64,000 bases of DNA from Aeromicrobium piscarium (GCF_007421815.1 NZ_VLNT01000001.1:1-64000), one strand, 5' to 3'; shown: positions 42,891 through 51,873, numbered from the stretch's first letter. Program-made: numbers and translations. Notes: generated by a model from the sequence alone, not told the origin.

Positions 42891-43861
42891 GGGCAACTCC
42901 TCGTGACAGATGGGGTGGACGTGTGCGAGTCGGTGGTCGGGTGGTGGAGCTCGCGAGCAGCAGGCGGTGAGCTATCACGCACCCGAGGAAGGGTCGGTGA
43001 GCTATCACGCACCCGAGGAAGGGTCGGTGAGTTATCACGCACCTGAGCACCGAAAGTGCGGGATAACTCACCGCCCAGCGGAGGGTGGGCGGCGAGGTGG
43101 TCCAGGGCCAGGGTCAGGCCCAGGACGAGTCCGGCGCCGGAGGTGTGACCGACGCGCAGCATGGTCGCGGCCGCGTCGGCAGGCTCGATACGGGACTGCG
43201 CCGCCCGCAGCGAGTCGAGCAGCTGCGCGAACTCGGGGATGACGAAGCCCTCGAGAGCGCAGCGGACGAGTGTCGCGGACAGTGAGGTGGTGCGGGCGAG
43301 CAGCGGGGCGTCGATCGCCTCGAGCACCGGACTCTGCGCGAGGCGTCCGGCGGCGACCATCGTCGCGATCCAGCCGCAGAGGACGTCGTCGCCGAGCGGA
43401 GTCAGGCCGCTGCCCAGGCCGGCGAGGGCCAGGGGTGCGGTGGGGTCGGCTGCCCGCAACCCGTCCAGCGCGTCGGCAGGCAGCTCGGCCGCGATCGCGG
43501 CGGGCACGGCGTCGCCGAGGCGATCGCGTGCCGAGGCCGCCGAGGCGGGATCGAGGGACGGGACGTGCTGGTCGACCGTGCGGGCGATGCGGACCTCGCC
43601 ACCGGCGAAGACCATCCGGCCGTCGCCCACGGTGACCGTCGATCCCGCGCCGGTGAGCCCCTCCAGCGAGGAGAGGGTGGTCTGGGCCGCGCAGGGCACG
43701 CGGACCCCCGCGGCCCCGACGACCGCGAGCACATCGGTGCCGTCGTCGAGGTAGACGGCGTGACCGCCGCGGTGGACGATCTCGGCCGGACGGCTCGGGC
43801 GGGCGATCCGCTCGCGGACCCACGTGGTGGCCGCCGCGGCCACCGAGCTCCGCTCGCTCAT
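42887..43861 (-). CDS. DUF2877 protein, AllH/YlbF-like, with a repeat-derived C-terminal tail
   Basis: The 324-residue protein resembles DUF2877 in residues 1-265 (LAGLGSGLTPLGDDVLCGWIA near 168 and HTSGAGLVLGL near 245). From about residue 265 the frame runs through the repeat block 42963-43076, giving the duplicated peptide RDSSPTLPRV and a low-complexity tail not expected for the family. The stop still overlaps the fdrA start (ATGA). The start ATG 43861 overlaps the stop of a 28-codon mini-ORF, so translation probably arrives by coupling. Confidence 0.82.
   Translation of the reverse strand: MSERSSVAAAATTWVRERIARPSRPAEIVHRGGHAVYLDDGTDVLAVVGAAGVRVPCAAQTTLSSLEGLTGAGSTVTVGDGRMVFAGGEVRIARTVDQHVPSLDPASAASARDRLGDAVPAAIAAELPADALDGLRAADPTAPLALAGLGSGLTPLGDDVLCGWIATMVAAGRLAQSPVLEAIDAPLLARTTSLSATLVRCALEGFVIPEFAQLLDSLRAAQSRIEPADAAATMLRVGHTSGAGLVLGLTLALDHLAAHPPLGGELSRTFGAQVRDNSPTLPRVRDSSPTLPRVRDSSPPAARELHHPTTDSHTSTPSVTRSCP
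42963..43076. repeat. GCGGTGA repeat block inside the DUF2877 coding sequence
   Basis: Three tandem arms GGTGAGCTATCACGCACC (42963, 42994, 43024; last one GTTATC) and one reverse arm GTGCGGGATAACTCACCGCC (43057-43076) lie in the 3' end of the DUF2877 gene. They encode its unusual tail. Confidence 0.75.
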
Positions 43862-43944
43862 GCCGCCACCGCCTGGGGGAAGAGCACGATAGGCAGGTGG
43901 CGGCATGAGGTGGTCCTCATGGTTCGCTCGCTGCGCTCGCTCAT
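43858..43944 (-). CDS. MSERSERT mini-ORF, copy 2 (28 aa), coupled to DUF2877
   Basis: ATG at 43944, 28 codons, and a TGA overlapping the DUF2877 ATG by the classic ATGA. The peptide starts [14 protein letters not shown] and ends LPIVLFPQAVAA. It is nearly identical to the copy just upstream. Either a leader/coupling peptide or a by-product of a repeat element. Confidence 0.5.
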   Translation of the reverse strand: MSERSERTMRTTSCRHLPIVLFPQAVAA

Positions 43945-44027
43945 GCCGCCACCGCCTGGGGGAAGAGCACGATAGGCAGGCGGCGGCATGAGGTGGTCCT
44001 CATGGTTCGCTCGCTCCGCTCGCTCAT
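43941..44027 (-). CDS. MSERSERT mini-ORF, copy 1 (28 aa), with ribosome binding site
   Basis: ATG 44027 is preceded by GGGAG (44036-44040), the only good ribosome binding site in front of the DUF2877-FdrA-DUF1116 operon. The 28-codon frame ends in a TGA overlapping the ATG of copy 2. The pair forms an 83-bp tandem duplication. An inverted repeat ATGCCGCC/GGCGGCAT lies in each unit. Confidence 0.5.
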   Translation of the reverse strand: MSERSERTMRTTSCRRLPIVLFPQAVAA

Positions 44028-44078
44028 GGATCTCCCAGGGTAGAAATGAGGCGTCTTTCGGACCCTAATCGCTGCTGT

Positions 44079-44085
44079 TACGCTG
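44079..44085 (+). promoter_or_regulatory. Probable -10 of a leaderless promoter for pucR
   Basis: TTACGCT contains TACGCT, a TANNNT match ending 6 nt before ATG 44091. There is no ribosome binding site, so the transcript may be leaderless. Confidence 0.45.
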
Positions 44086-44090
44086 AGCCG

Positions 44091-45815
44091 ATGTCAGAAG
44101 TTGCCAAGGATCAGCCCAGGGGTGCCCAGACTTTGATGAAACATGCCTATCGCGTCCCCCTGCGTGAGGTGCTCAAGGTGGACGCCCTCGCTGGAACGAC
44201 GGTCCTGGCGGGCAGTCGCGGTCTCGATCGCGTCGTGACGCGTCTCAACGTCATGGAGGTGCCCGACATCGTCGAATGGGTGCGTCCGCACGCTTTGCTC
44301 GTGACGAGCGGCTACCCGCTGGTCGATCTCGACGCGCACGACGACGAACGGCACTCGCGCTTCGTCGACCTGGTGCGCCGGCTCGACGAGCTCGATGTCG
44401 CCGCCCTCGGCATCAAGGTCGGCCGCTTCCTCGCCGATGTCCCCGACGAAGTGCTGGAGTTCGCCGACCGGCGAGGCTTCCCCATCCTGGGGCTGGCGCC
44501 GCACGCGGCCTTCGACGACCTGCTCGAGGAGGTGCACGTACGCCTCACCGACGTCCAGGCGGATGTCCTGCACCGCACCGACGCCCTGCACGCCGCCCTG
44601 GAAGGACTCGTGCTCGAGGGGGCCGGGCTCCAGGACGTCGCGAGTCGGATCGCCGACGTGCTCGGCATCGGCGTCCTCATCACCTCGATCGACGGGCGGG
44701 AGAAGGTCGGCGCCCTCGACGACCGGATGCGCCAGGCGCTGCACGATGCCGAGTTATTCGACCCCACCGGGCGGTTCCGGGTCGAACGCCCACGGTTGCA
44801 GCCCATGGATCTGGGCGACGGGCAGGTGCTGGTGCAATCGATCGTCGCCGGCAGCAGCGATCTGGCCCGCCTCGTGGCCTATCACCCGACCCGCAAGATC
44901 GCTCAGGACGATCTGAACGCCCTCCAGCGCGCCTCGACGGTCGCCGCGCTGCTCGTCACTCAGCAGCAGGCGCTCAACGCGGTCGAGAGCAAGTACCGCG
45001 GCGACTTCCTGCGCGATGTGCTCGCCGGGCGGGCCGGGGACGTCGAGCACGTGCTGGACCACGCCTCGACCCTCGGCTGGCGCATCGACTTCCCGGCGAT
45101 CGTCGTGACCGCCGAGCTCGATCCGCCCGGCGAGCGCCAGGAACGGCCCCCGGCGCGTGTGCGACGCTCCTGGCAGGAACGCTTCTTCGCCGCCTGGGAG
45201 CAGGTGCTCGGCGGCTACGTGCCGATGGCCCCCACCGCGGACTTCTCCGAGGAGGTCGTCACGATCGTCCCGGCGCCGGAGAGCCTGCGCGACGACCCGG
45301 AGGCGGCGGTCGCCGCTCTGCGGGAGCTGGTCGCGCGGCTGGTGCGCGCGGTCGCGGGGGATCGCGGCGGCGGCCGGCGTCCCTTCTCGGTCGGTACGAG
45401 CCGCCTCGTACATGGCGTCGAGGGGTTCCCCGATGCCTACCAGCAGGCGCGACGGGCGACGGAGGTCGGCCGTCGCTTCACCGGCGGCAGCAGCACCTTC
45501 CACTTCGACGATCTCGGCGTGCACCGCCTGATCGGCCTGATCCCGGACCGGAGCGAGCTGACGGGCTTCGCCCAGGACGTGCTCGGCGAGCTCAACGACG
45601 AGACCCCGGACGCCGAGGAGCTCCGCGAGACCCTGCGGGTGCTGCTGGAGAACAATCTCAACGTGGCCGAGGCCTCCCGGGTGCAGTTCGTGCACTACAA
45701 CACGATGCGCTATCGGATCGGCAAGCTCGAGCAGATCCTCGGACCGTTCACCGGGGACGCGAATCTCCGGCTGAACCTGGCCGTCGCCCTGCAGGTCCGC
45801 GAGATCAAGCGCTGA
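44091..45815 (+). CDS. pucR: PucR-family transcriptional regulator
   Basis: The 574-residue protein has a PucR N-terminal domain (about 20-150: LREVLKVDALAGTTVLAGSRGLDRVV, VMEVPDIVEWVRPHALLVTSGYPL), a GGDEF-like middle domain (about 300-430) and a C-terminal PucR helix-turn-helix (about 510-565: LLENNLNVAEASRVQFVHYNTMRYRIGKLEQI). PucR proteins control purine and allantoin catabolism in Bacillus and many actinobacteria. It is divergent from the carbamoyltransferase operon and upstream of the permease/Mo-hydroxylase operon, so it is the best candidate regulator of both. Confidence 0.92.
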   Translation: MSEVAKDQPRGAQTLMKHAYRVPLREVLKVDALAGTTVLAGSRGLDRVVTRLNVMEVPDIVEWVRPHALLVTSGYPLVDLDAHDDERHSRFVDLVRRLDELDVAALGIKVGRFLADVPDEVLEFADRRGFPILGLAPHAAFDDLLEEVHVRLTDVQADVLHRTDALHAALEGLVLEGAGLQDVASRIADVLGIGVLITSIDGREKVGALDDRMRQALHDAELFDPTGRFRVERPRLQPMDLGDGQVLVQSIVAGSSDLARLVAYHPTRKIAQDDLNALQRASTVAALLVTQQQALNAVESKYRGDFLRDVLAGRAGDVEHVLDHASTLGWRIDFPAIVVTAELDPPGERQERPPARVRRSWQERFFAAWEQVLGGYVPMAPTADFSEEVVTIVPAPESLRDDPEAAVAALRELVARLVRAVAGDRGGGRRPFSVGTSRLVHGVEGFPDAYQQARRATEVGRRFTGGSSTFHFDDLGVHRLIGLIPDRSELTGFAQDVLGELNDETPDAEELRETLRVLLENNLNVAEASRVQFVHYNTMRYRIGKLEQILGPFTGDANLRLNLAVALQVREIKR

Positions 45816-45860
45816 GCGCCACAGCGGCGGGCGCGCCGGTGATTCGGCCCGGTGTCGCAG

Positions 45861-45896
45861 GTGTTACCGATAGATGACACCGCCGGGTGGTAACAC
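45861..45896. promoter_or_regulatory. Dyad GTGTTACC-N20-GGTAACAC
   Basis: A perfect 8-bp inverted repeat about 45 nt after the pucR stop and 147 nt before the permease start. It could be a regulator site or part of a pucR terminator. Confidence 0.4.
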
Positions 45897-46042
45897 GATG
45901 CTGCGCGAGAGGGGCACAATCAAGTGACAGTGATCCGGGTGATTGTTCGGCACATGTCGCTCATGAGCTCCTGTGATGCAGCGCACTAGGATCGCTCAAT
46001 CGGGGCATCACCGGGTGGTATCGACGGGTGTGAGGAGAACAC

Positions 46043-47419
46043 ATGTCGGGCATGTTCAGTTGGAAGGTCGTCTACGACGGCAAAACACCACCGCCGGGCA
46101 AGGCGGTAGGACCACATGAGCGGATGAGTTGGGGCCGTACCGCGGGTATCGGCATCCAGCACGTCGTCGCCATGTTCGGTGCGACCTTCGTGTTCCCGGT
46201 GGTCATGGGACTCGATCCCAACCTCGCGATTCTCTTCTCGGGCATCTGCACGATGCTCTTCCTGGTCATCGTCAAGAACTGGGTGCCGAGCTATCTCGGC
46301 ACCTCCGCGGCCTTCGTGGGCGCGGTCGCGGCGATCCGCGGCCAGGGCGGCGACTCCGCCGATGTCACCGGCGCGATCCTGGTCGCCGGCCTCGTGCTGC
46401 TGGCCGTGGGCGTCGGCGTGCACTTCGCCGGTCCGGGCATGCTCAAGAAGGTGCTGCCGCCCGCCGTCACCGGCGCGGTCGTCATGCTCATCGGCTTCAA
46501 CCTGGCCCCCGTGGTGGCGGGCATCTACTGGCCTCAGGATCAGTGGGTCGCGCTCGCGACCGCGGCATTCCTCATGCTGGGCGCCGTGCTGCTGCCCGGC
46601 TTCTGGGCCCGTATCGCGGTCTTCCTCGCTCTGGTCTTCGGCTTCCTGCTGTCCTGGGTCCTCGATATGACCGCCGGCGGCATCGCCAATGCGGAGACCG
46701 GTGAGGTCGCCGACCGCGTCAACTTCTCCGGCATCGGCGACGCTGCCTGGTTCGGTCTGCCGAGCGGCACGCTGGCCGACGGTGTGTCCGCGGTGCACGG
46801 GCCCAGCTTCTCGCTGACCTTCACGCTGCTGGTGCTGCCGGGCGTCATCGCGCTCATCGCGGAGAACACCGGCCACGTCCGCGGCATCGCCGATATGACC
46901 GGGGCGGACCTCGACCCGTACATGGGCCGCGCGCTCGGTGCCGACGGCTTCGCCACGGCCCTCGCCAGCTCCTTCGGCGGCTCGCCGACCACCACCTACG
47001 CCGAGAACATGGGCGTCATGTCCGCGACGCGGATCTACTCGACGGCGGCCTACTGGTTCGCGGCGGGATTCGCGATCATCCTCGGCCTGTGCCCCAAGTT
47101 CGGTGTGATCATCAACGCGATCCCCGGCGGCGTGCTGGGCGGCGTGACCGTGGTGCTCTACGGCATGATCGGCCTCATCGGCGCCAAGATCTGGGTGGAC
47201 AACGGAGTCAACTTCGGCAACCCGGTCAACATGGTGCCGTTGGCTGCCGGCCTCGTGGCGGGCATCGGTGACGTGACCTTGAAGATCACCGATGACTTCC
47301 AGCTCAGCGGCATCGCCTTCGGCACCCTGCTGCTCGTGGTCATGTACCACCTGGTCAAGGGCAAGGAAAAGTCCCTCGAGAACACCGACGACGACAAGAC
47401 GGATCCGACTTTCACGTGA
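46043..47419 (+). CDS. Uracil/xanthine permease family transporter (NCS2)
   Basis: The 458-residue protein has about 14 hydrophobic segments and NCS2 family motifs: GIQHVVAMFGATFVFPVVMG near 33-52, the PSYLGTSAAFVGAV stretch, LPPAVTGAVVMLIGFNLA, IALIAENTGHVRGIADMTG near 270 and SSFGGSPTTTYAENMGVMS near 312. Such proteins import uracil, xanthine or urate with a proton. It overlaps the first Mo-hydroxylase gene (GTGA), so it probably imports that enzyme's substrate. Start ATG 46043 follows GAGGAG. Confidence 0.92.
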   Translation: MSGMFSWKVVYDGKTPPPGKAVGPHERMSWGRTAGIGIQHVVAMFGATFVFPVVMGLDPNLAILFSGICTMLFLVIVKNWVPSYLGTSAAFVGAVAAIRGQGGDSADVTGAILVAGLVLLAVGVGVHFAGPGMLKKVLPPAVTGAVVMLIGFNLAPVVAGIYWPQDQWVALATAAFLMLGAVLLPGFWARIAVFLALVFGFLLSWVLDMTAGGIANAETGEVADRVNFSGIGDAAWFGLPSGTLADGVSAVHGPSFSLTFTLLVLPGVIALIAENTGHVRGIADMTGADLDPYMGRALGADGFATALASSFGGSPTTTYAENMGVMSATRIYSTAAYWFAAGFAIILGLCPKFGVIINAIPGGVLGGVTVVLYGMIGLIGAKIWVDNGVNFGNPVNMVPLAAGLVAGIGDVTLKITDDFQLSGIAFGTLLLVVMYHLVKGKEKSLENTDDDKTDPTFT

Positions 47420-48300
47420 AACCTGCTGCATTCACCTTCCAGCGACCAGCCGAGCTCTCCGAGGCACTCGCGGCGTACGCCGCGAACCCCGGGGCGAAGA
47501 TCCTCGCCGGAGGACAGAGCCTCATCCCGTTGATGTCGATGCGGTTGACCACCGTGTCCGAGCTCATCGACATCAACGGGATCGGGGAGCTCTCGTTCAT
47601 CGACGTGAGCGAGGCGGGGGTGCGCTTCGGCGCCCTCGCCCGCCACGCCGAACTCCACGCGCACGAGGAGGCGCGGCGAGTCCAGCCCATGTTGCACGCG
47701 GCACTGAGCCACGTCGCACACGCCACCATCCGCAACCGCGGCACCACCGTGGGCTCCATCGTCCACGCGGATGCCTCGGGCGAGATGCCGGTCGTCCTGA
47801 CGCTGCTCGGCGGCACCCTCACGGTGGCGTCCACGGAAGGCCGGCGCGAGATCGCCGCGGACGACCTGTTCATCGGGCCGCTCGAGACGGCGCTGGAGAG
47901 CGGTGAGATCGCGGTCGAGGCCTTCGTCCCCGCCCTCCCGGCGCGACACGGCATCGCCTTCGACGAGATCGCCCGCCGCCACGGCGATTACGCGCTGTGC
48001 GGACTCGGCGTGGTCCTCGGTCTCGCTGAGGACGGTGGGATCGAGAGCGTCCGCGCCGGATACCTCTCGGTCACCGAGACGCCGATCGTCGTCGACCTCA
48101 CCGATTGCTTCGCCGACGGGATCGACGCCTCGTCGCTCGTCGCCGCGGGCGAGAAGGCGCTCGAACAGCTGGAGCCCGAGGGCGACATCCACGCCAGCGC
48201 GGAGTACCGGGCGCAACTCGCCCGCACGCTCACGGCACGCGTCATCACCGCGGCGCACGCCGATGCGAAGGCCCGACTCGACCAGGAGGCGAAGGCATGA
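47416..48300 (+). CDS. Molybdenum hydroxylase FAD-binding subunit (CoxM/XdhB type)
   Basis: The 294-residue protein is a full FAD_binding_5/CO_deh_flav_C protein with the flavin motifs LAGGQSLIPLMSMRL (about 34-48) and TIRNRGTTVGSIVHADASGEMP (about 107-128). It passes electrons from the iron-sulfur subunit to FAD. GTG 47416 overlaps the permease stop, and its own stop overlaps the 2Fe-2S subunit start. Confidence 0.93.
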   Translation: MKPAAFTFQRPAELSEALAAYAANPGAKILAGGQSLIPLMSMRLTTVSELIDINGIGELSFIDVSEAGVRFGALARHAELHAHEEARRVQPMLHAALSHVAHATIRNRGTTVGSIVHADASGEMPVVLTLLGGTLTVASTEGRREIAADDLFIGPLETALESGEIAVEAFVPALPARHGIAFDEIARRHGDYALCGLGVVLGLAEDGGIESVRAGYLSVTETPIVVDLTDCFADGIDASSLVAAGEKALEQLEPEGDIHASAEYRAQLARTLTARVITAAHADAKARLDQEAKA

Positions 48301-48827
48301 CTACTTCCCCCACGTCCGCCGAACCCGTGGAGACCGTCCGCCTTCGGGTGAACGGCGTCACGCACGAGACCCAGGTGCCGCCGCGCCGGCTGCTCAGCGA
48401 CGCGCTGCGTCATGATCTCGGCCTCACCGGCACGCATGTGGGCTGCGAGCATGGCGTCTGCGGCGCCTGCACGATCCTCGTCGACGGCCAGCCGATGCGC
48501 TCGTGCCTGATGTTCGCCGTCTCGGCGCAGGACTACGAGCTCACCACCGTCGAGGGACTCACCCGCCCGGACGGCTCGCTCGGTCCGGTCCAGCAGGCCT
48601 TCAAGGACTGCCATGGTTTGCAGTGCGGCTTCTGCACTCCCGGCTTCCTCACCACGATCACCGCCGGAATCGCTGAGAACCCCGACCCGGACCGTGCCGA
48701 GGCACTCGACATGATCTCGGGCAATCTCTGCCGATGCACCGGCTACCAGAACATCGTGGCCTCGGTGCTGCGCGCCGCGGAGATCCAGCGCGAGGACGCC
48801 CAGGACGAGGAGGGCCAGAACCGATGA
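48297..48827 (+). CDS. Molybdenum hydroxylase 2Fe-2S subunit (CoxS/XdhC type)
   Basis: The 176-residue protein has both [2Fe-2S] sites. The plant-type cluster is C-x4-C-x2-C (GCEHGVCGACTILVDG then SCLMFA, about 49-70). The C-terminal helical cluster has QCGFCTPGF and NLCRCTGYQNI (about 109-150). Start ATG 48297 and stop both overlap their neighbours by four bases. Confidence 0.95.
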   Translation: MTTSPTSAEPVETVRLRVNGVTHETQVPPRRLLSDALRHDLGLTGTHVGCEHGVCGACTILVDGQPMRSCLMFAVSAQDYELTTVEGLTRPDGSLGPVQQAFKDCHGLQCGFCTPGFLTTITAGIAENPDPDRAEALDMISGNLCRCTGYQNIVASVLRAAEIQREDAQDEEGQNR

Positions 48828-51229
48828 CCACCAAGATGATGGGCGAGCCGGTCGCCCGCGTCGAGGACGATCGGCTCGTCACCGGACACGGACGCTACTC
48901 CGACGACCTCGCCCCCGAGGCCCTGGAGATGGCGGTGCTGCGCAGCCCGCACGCCCACGCCCGCATCGTCTCCATCGATGTCGACGCCGTGCTCGATGTC
49001 GCGGGCGTCCACGCCGTCTACACCTACGAGGATCTCGAAGGTCCGCTGGCCGAACCGCTGCCGCTGCTCATCCCGCACCCCAATCTGACCCACGGCCGCA
49101 CGCAGTACGCCCTGGCCAAGGACGAGGTCAACTATGTCGGCGAGGCGATCGCGATCGTCGTCGCCGACAACCGTTACCTCGCCGAGGACGCCGTCGGCCT
49201 GATCGAGGTGCAGTACGAGTTCCTCGCTCCCGTCGTCGGCATCGACGCCGCGCGCGCCGCCGACCATCTCGTGCACGAGGACGTTCCCGGCAATGTGGCC
49301 GCCACGATGGAGCAGTCCTTCGGCGATCCCGAGGCCGATATCGGCGGTGCGCCGCACCGGCTGACCTTCGACCTCGAGATCGAGCGCAGCGCCTCCATGC
49401 CGATGGAGGGCCGCGGAACCGTCGCGCGCTGGGACGAGGACCTCAAGCGCATGAGCGTGTGGTCGTCGACCCAGACCTCCACGGGTGTCCGCGCCGCGGT
49501 CGCCACCAAGCTCAGCCTCGATCTGAGCCAGGTCGACGTCATCACCCCCGATGTCGGCGGCGGCTTCGGTGCCAAGATCGTGCACCCCTGGCCCGAGGAG
49601 GTCCTGGTGCCGATGGCCGCCAAGGTCCTCGGCCGGCCGGTGAAGTTCACCGAGGACCGTCGCGAGCACTTCATCTCCTCGGCCCACGAGCGCGGCCAGC
49701 AGCAGCACATCGACGTCGGCTTCGACGACGACGGACGCATCCTGGGCCTGTCCGTGCAGTTCTGGCACGACAACGGCGCCTACACCCCCTATGGCCTGAT
49801 CGTGCCGATCATCACCTCGACCCAGCTCATCGGACCGTACAAGCTGCCCAGCTACCGCGTGGTGTTCCAGAGCCTCTACACCAACACGGTCATCGTGACG
49901 CCGTACCGCGGCGCTGGACGTCCGCAGGGTGTCTTCGCGATGGAGCGCACGATGGACGCCATCGCCGCGTATCTCGGCAAGGACCGCACCGAGGTGCGCG
50001 AGGCGAACTTCATCCAGCCCGATGAGTTCCCTTACGCGCACGGCGAGCTGTCCTTCCAGGACGGCCGCCCGCTCATCTACGACTCGGGCAACTATCCCGA
50101 GATGATGCGCAAGGCCAAGGCACTCGTGGACTGGGACGAGTTCGAGAAGATCCGCGACGAAGCACGCGCCGAGGGCCGCAAGGTCGGCATCGGCATCGCC
50201 TGCTATGTCGAGGGCACCGGCGTGGGCCCCTATGAGGGCGGCCACGTGCAGATCGAGACGAGCGGCAAGGTCAAGGTCTCGACCGGCCTCACCACGCAGG
50301 GTCAGGGCCATGAGACCGCGTTCGCGCAGATCGTGGCCGACGAGCTCGGCGTGCGCTTCGAGGACATCCAGGTCGTCACCGGCGACACCCGGCGTTCGCC
50401 GTACTCGGTGGGCACCTTCGCGTCGCGTGCCGCCGTCATGAGCGGCTCGGCCGTCGCGCTCGCTGCGCGGGCGGCGAAGGCGAAGGCTCTGCGCCTGGCG
50501 GCAGATGCGCTGGAGGTCGATGTCGACGATCTGGAGATCGTCGACGGCATCGTCCGCGTCAAGGGCGCGCCCGCCAGCCAGATCGCGCTCGGCACACTCG
50601 CCGTGCTCTCCAATCCGCTGCGGTACGCCTTCGACGAGGCATCGCGCGCCGCCACCCAGTTCGCGGTCGGCGATCCCACCAAGCCCCCGGTCGCCGAGGA
50701 CGACGAGCCCGGTCTGGAGGGCAAGGACTACTACTCGCCGATGCGCTCCACCTTCGCCAGCGGCATCCACGTGGTGATCGTGGAGACCGATCCGGAGACC
50801 GCGGAGATCTCGATCCTCAAGTACGCGGTGGTGCACGACTGCGGCACCCTCATCAACCCGCGGATTGTCGAGGGACAGGTGCACGGCGGTGTGGCGCAGG
50901 GAGTCGGCGGCGCGCTCTACGAGCGGATGGCCTACGACGAGACCGGCCAGCTGCAGAACGCCTCGTTCATGGACTTCCTCATGCCCTATGTGACGGAGGT
51001 CCCCGAGAGTATCGAGATCGACCATCTGGAGACCCCCTCGCCCTTGAACCCGCTCGGGCTCAAGGGCGCGGGTGAGGCCGGGGTCATCCCCACGGCGGCT
51101 GCGTTCGCGGCCGCCATCGAGGACGCCGAGGGCTTCACCATCACCTCGATGCCGATCTCGCCTTCGGAGCTGTATGCCCTGCGGCTCGAGAAGGCCACTG
51201 ACACAGCGACCGAAAGGACGAACACATGA
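48824..51229 (+). CDS. Molybdenum hydroxylase large (molybdopterin) subunit, form II type
   Basis: The 801-residue protein has the xanthine-dehydrogenase/CO-dehydrogenase large-subunit motifs VGEAIAIVVAD, DVGGGFGAK (about 242-250), the active-site loop PYRGAGRPQ (about 364-372), TQGQGHET and the catalytic glutamate in GLKGAGEAG near the C-terminus. The loop is the AYRGAGR-like form II, not the AYRCSFR loop of true CO dehydrogenase, so an N-heterocycle or aldehyde is hydroxylated rather than CO. The permease and barbiturase-type genes suggest a nucleobase. It overlaps the 2Fe-2S and CoxG genes by four bases each. Confidence 0.93.
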   Translation: MTTKMMGEPVARVEDDRLVTGHGRYSDDLAPEALEMAVLRSPHAHARIVSIDVDAVLDVAGVHAVYTYEDLEGPLAEPLPLLIPHPNLTHGRTQYALAKDEVNYVGEAIAIVVADNRYLAEDAVGLIEVQYEFLAPVVGIDAARAADHLVHEDVPGNVAATMEQSFGDPEADIGGAPHRLTFDLEIERSASMPMEGRGTVARWDEDLKRMSVWSSTQTSTGVRAAVATKLSLDLSQVDVITPDVGGGFGAKIVHPWPEEVLVPMAAKVLGRPVKFTEDRREHFISSAHERGQQQHIDVGFDDDGRILGLSVQFWHDNGAYTPYGLIVPIITSTQLIGPYKLPSYRVVFQSLYTNTVIVTPYRGAGRPQGVFAMERTMDAIAAYLGKDRTEVREANFIQPDEFPYAHGELSFQDGRPLIYDSGNYPEMMRKAKALVDWDEFEKIRDEARAEGRKVGIGIACYVEGTGVGPYEGGHVQIETSGKVKVSTGLTTQGQGHETAFAQIVADELGVRFEDIQVVTGDTRRSPYSVGTFASRAAVMSGSAVALAARAAKAKALRLAADALEVDVDDLEIVDGIVRVKGAPASQIALGTLAVLSNPLRYAFDEASRAATQFAVGDPTKPPVAEDDEPGLEGKDYYSPMRSTFASGIHVVIVETDPETAEISILKYAVVHDCGTLINPRIVEGQVHGGVAQGVGGALYERMAYDETGQLQNASFMDFLMPYVTEVPESIEIDHLETPSPLNPLGLKGAGEAGVIPTAAAFAAAIEDAEGFTITSMPISPSELYALRLEKATDTATERTNT

Positions 51230-51873
51230 AGGTAGCGGGAACCGCCACGCTGGACGCAGGAGTCGAGAAGGTCTGGGACGCCCTGCTCTCGCCCGAGGTG
51301 CTCGTCCGCACGATCCCCGGGTGCGAGCGCCTCGAGGAGACCGGAGAGAACAGCTACTCTGCGGTGATCACCGCCGGTGTGGCGTCCATCAAGGGCACGT
51401 ACAAGGGAGCCGTCCAGCTCTCGGACCTCAAGCCGCACGAGTCGCTGCGCATGCACGCCGAGGGATCGGGCGCGCCCGGCACCATCTCGGTCGATGTCGA
51501 CGTGCGCTTCGAGCCGGCGGAGGACGGCACGACGCAGATCAGCTACGAGGCGGACGCGGTCGTCGGCGGCATGATCGGCGGCGTCGGCCAGCGGATGCTC
51601 ACCTCGGTCAGCAAGCGGATGGCCAAGGAGTTCTTCGGCTCGGTCAACAAGGTGCTGGCCGGTGAGCCGGTCGCTGCTGCTGCCGCCCCGGAGACCGCGG
51701 CCGAGGGCCAGCCGGCTGCCGCGACGGCCACCACCGCGCAGCCTGCAGCCGCGGGTGTTGTGACGGCCGCTCCGGCGGCGAGCCCCGATGCCTTCCTCAA
51801 GGGCGTCGTGACCGGTGCCGCGATCGCGCTGCTCGGTGTCGCCGTGGGCGCCATCGCTTCCCGTCGCCGCTGA
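51226..51873 (+). CDS. CoxG-like SRPBCC protein with C-terminal membrane anchor
   Basis: The 215-residue protein has a CoxG/SRPBCC domain in residues 1-145 (KVWDALLSPEVLVRTIPGCERLEETGEN), a long Ala/Pro/Thr linker and a C-terminal membrane helix ending ASRRR. CoxG recruits CO-dehydrogenase-type enzymes to the membrane, so this protein may link the hydroxylase to the respiratory chain. Last gene of the coupled permease-hydroxylase operon. Confidence 0.9.
   Translation: MKVAGTATLDAGVEKVWDALLSPEVLVRTIPGCERLEETGENSYSAVITAGVASIKGTYKGAVQLSDLKPHESLRMHAEGSGAPGTISVDVDVRFEPAEDGTTQISYEADAVVGGMIGGVGQRMLTSVSKRMAKEFFGSVNKVLAGEPVAAAAAPETAAEGQPAAATATTAQPAAAGVVTAAPAASPDAFLKGVVTGAAIALLGVAVGAIASRRR

Noticed and set aside
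48824..51229. Call as aerobic CO dehydrogenase large subunit (CoxL)
   Set aside because: The active-site loop is PYRGAGR, the form II type, not AYRCSFR; only the helper genes resemble cox genes.
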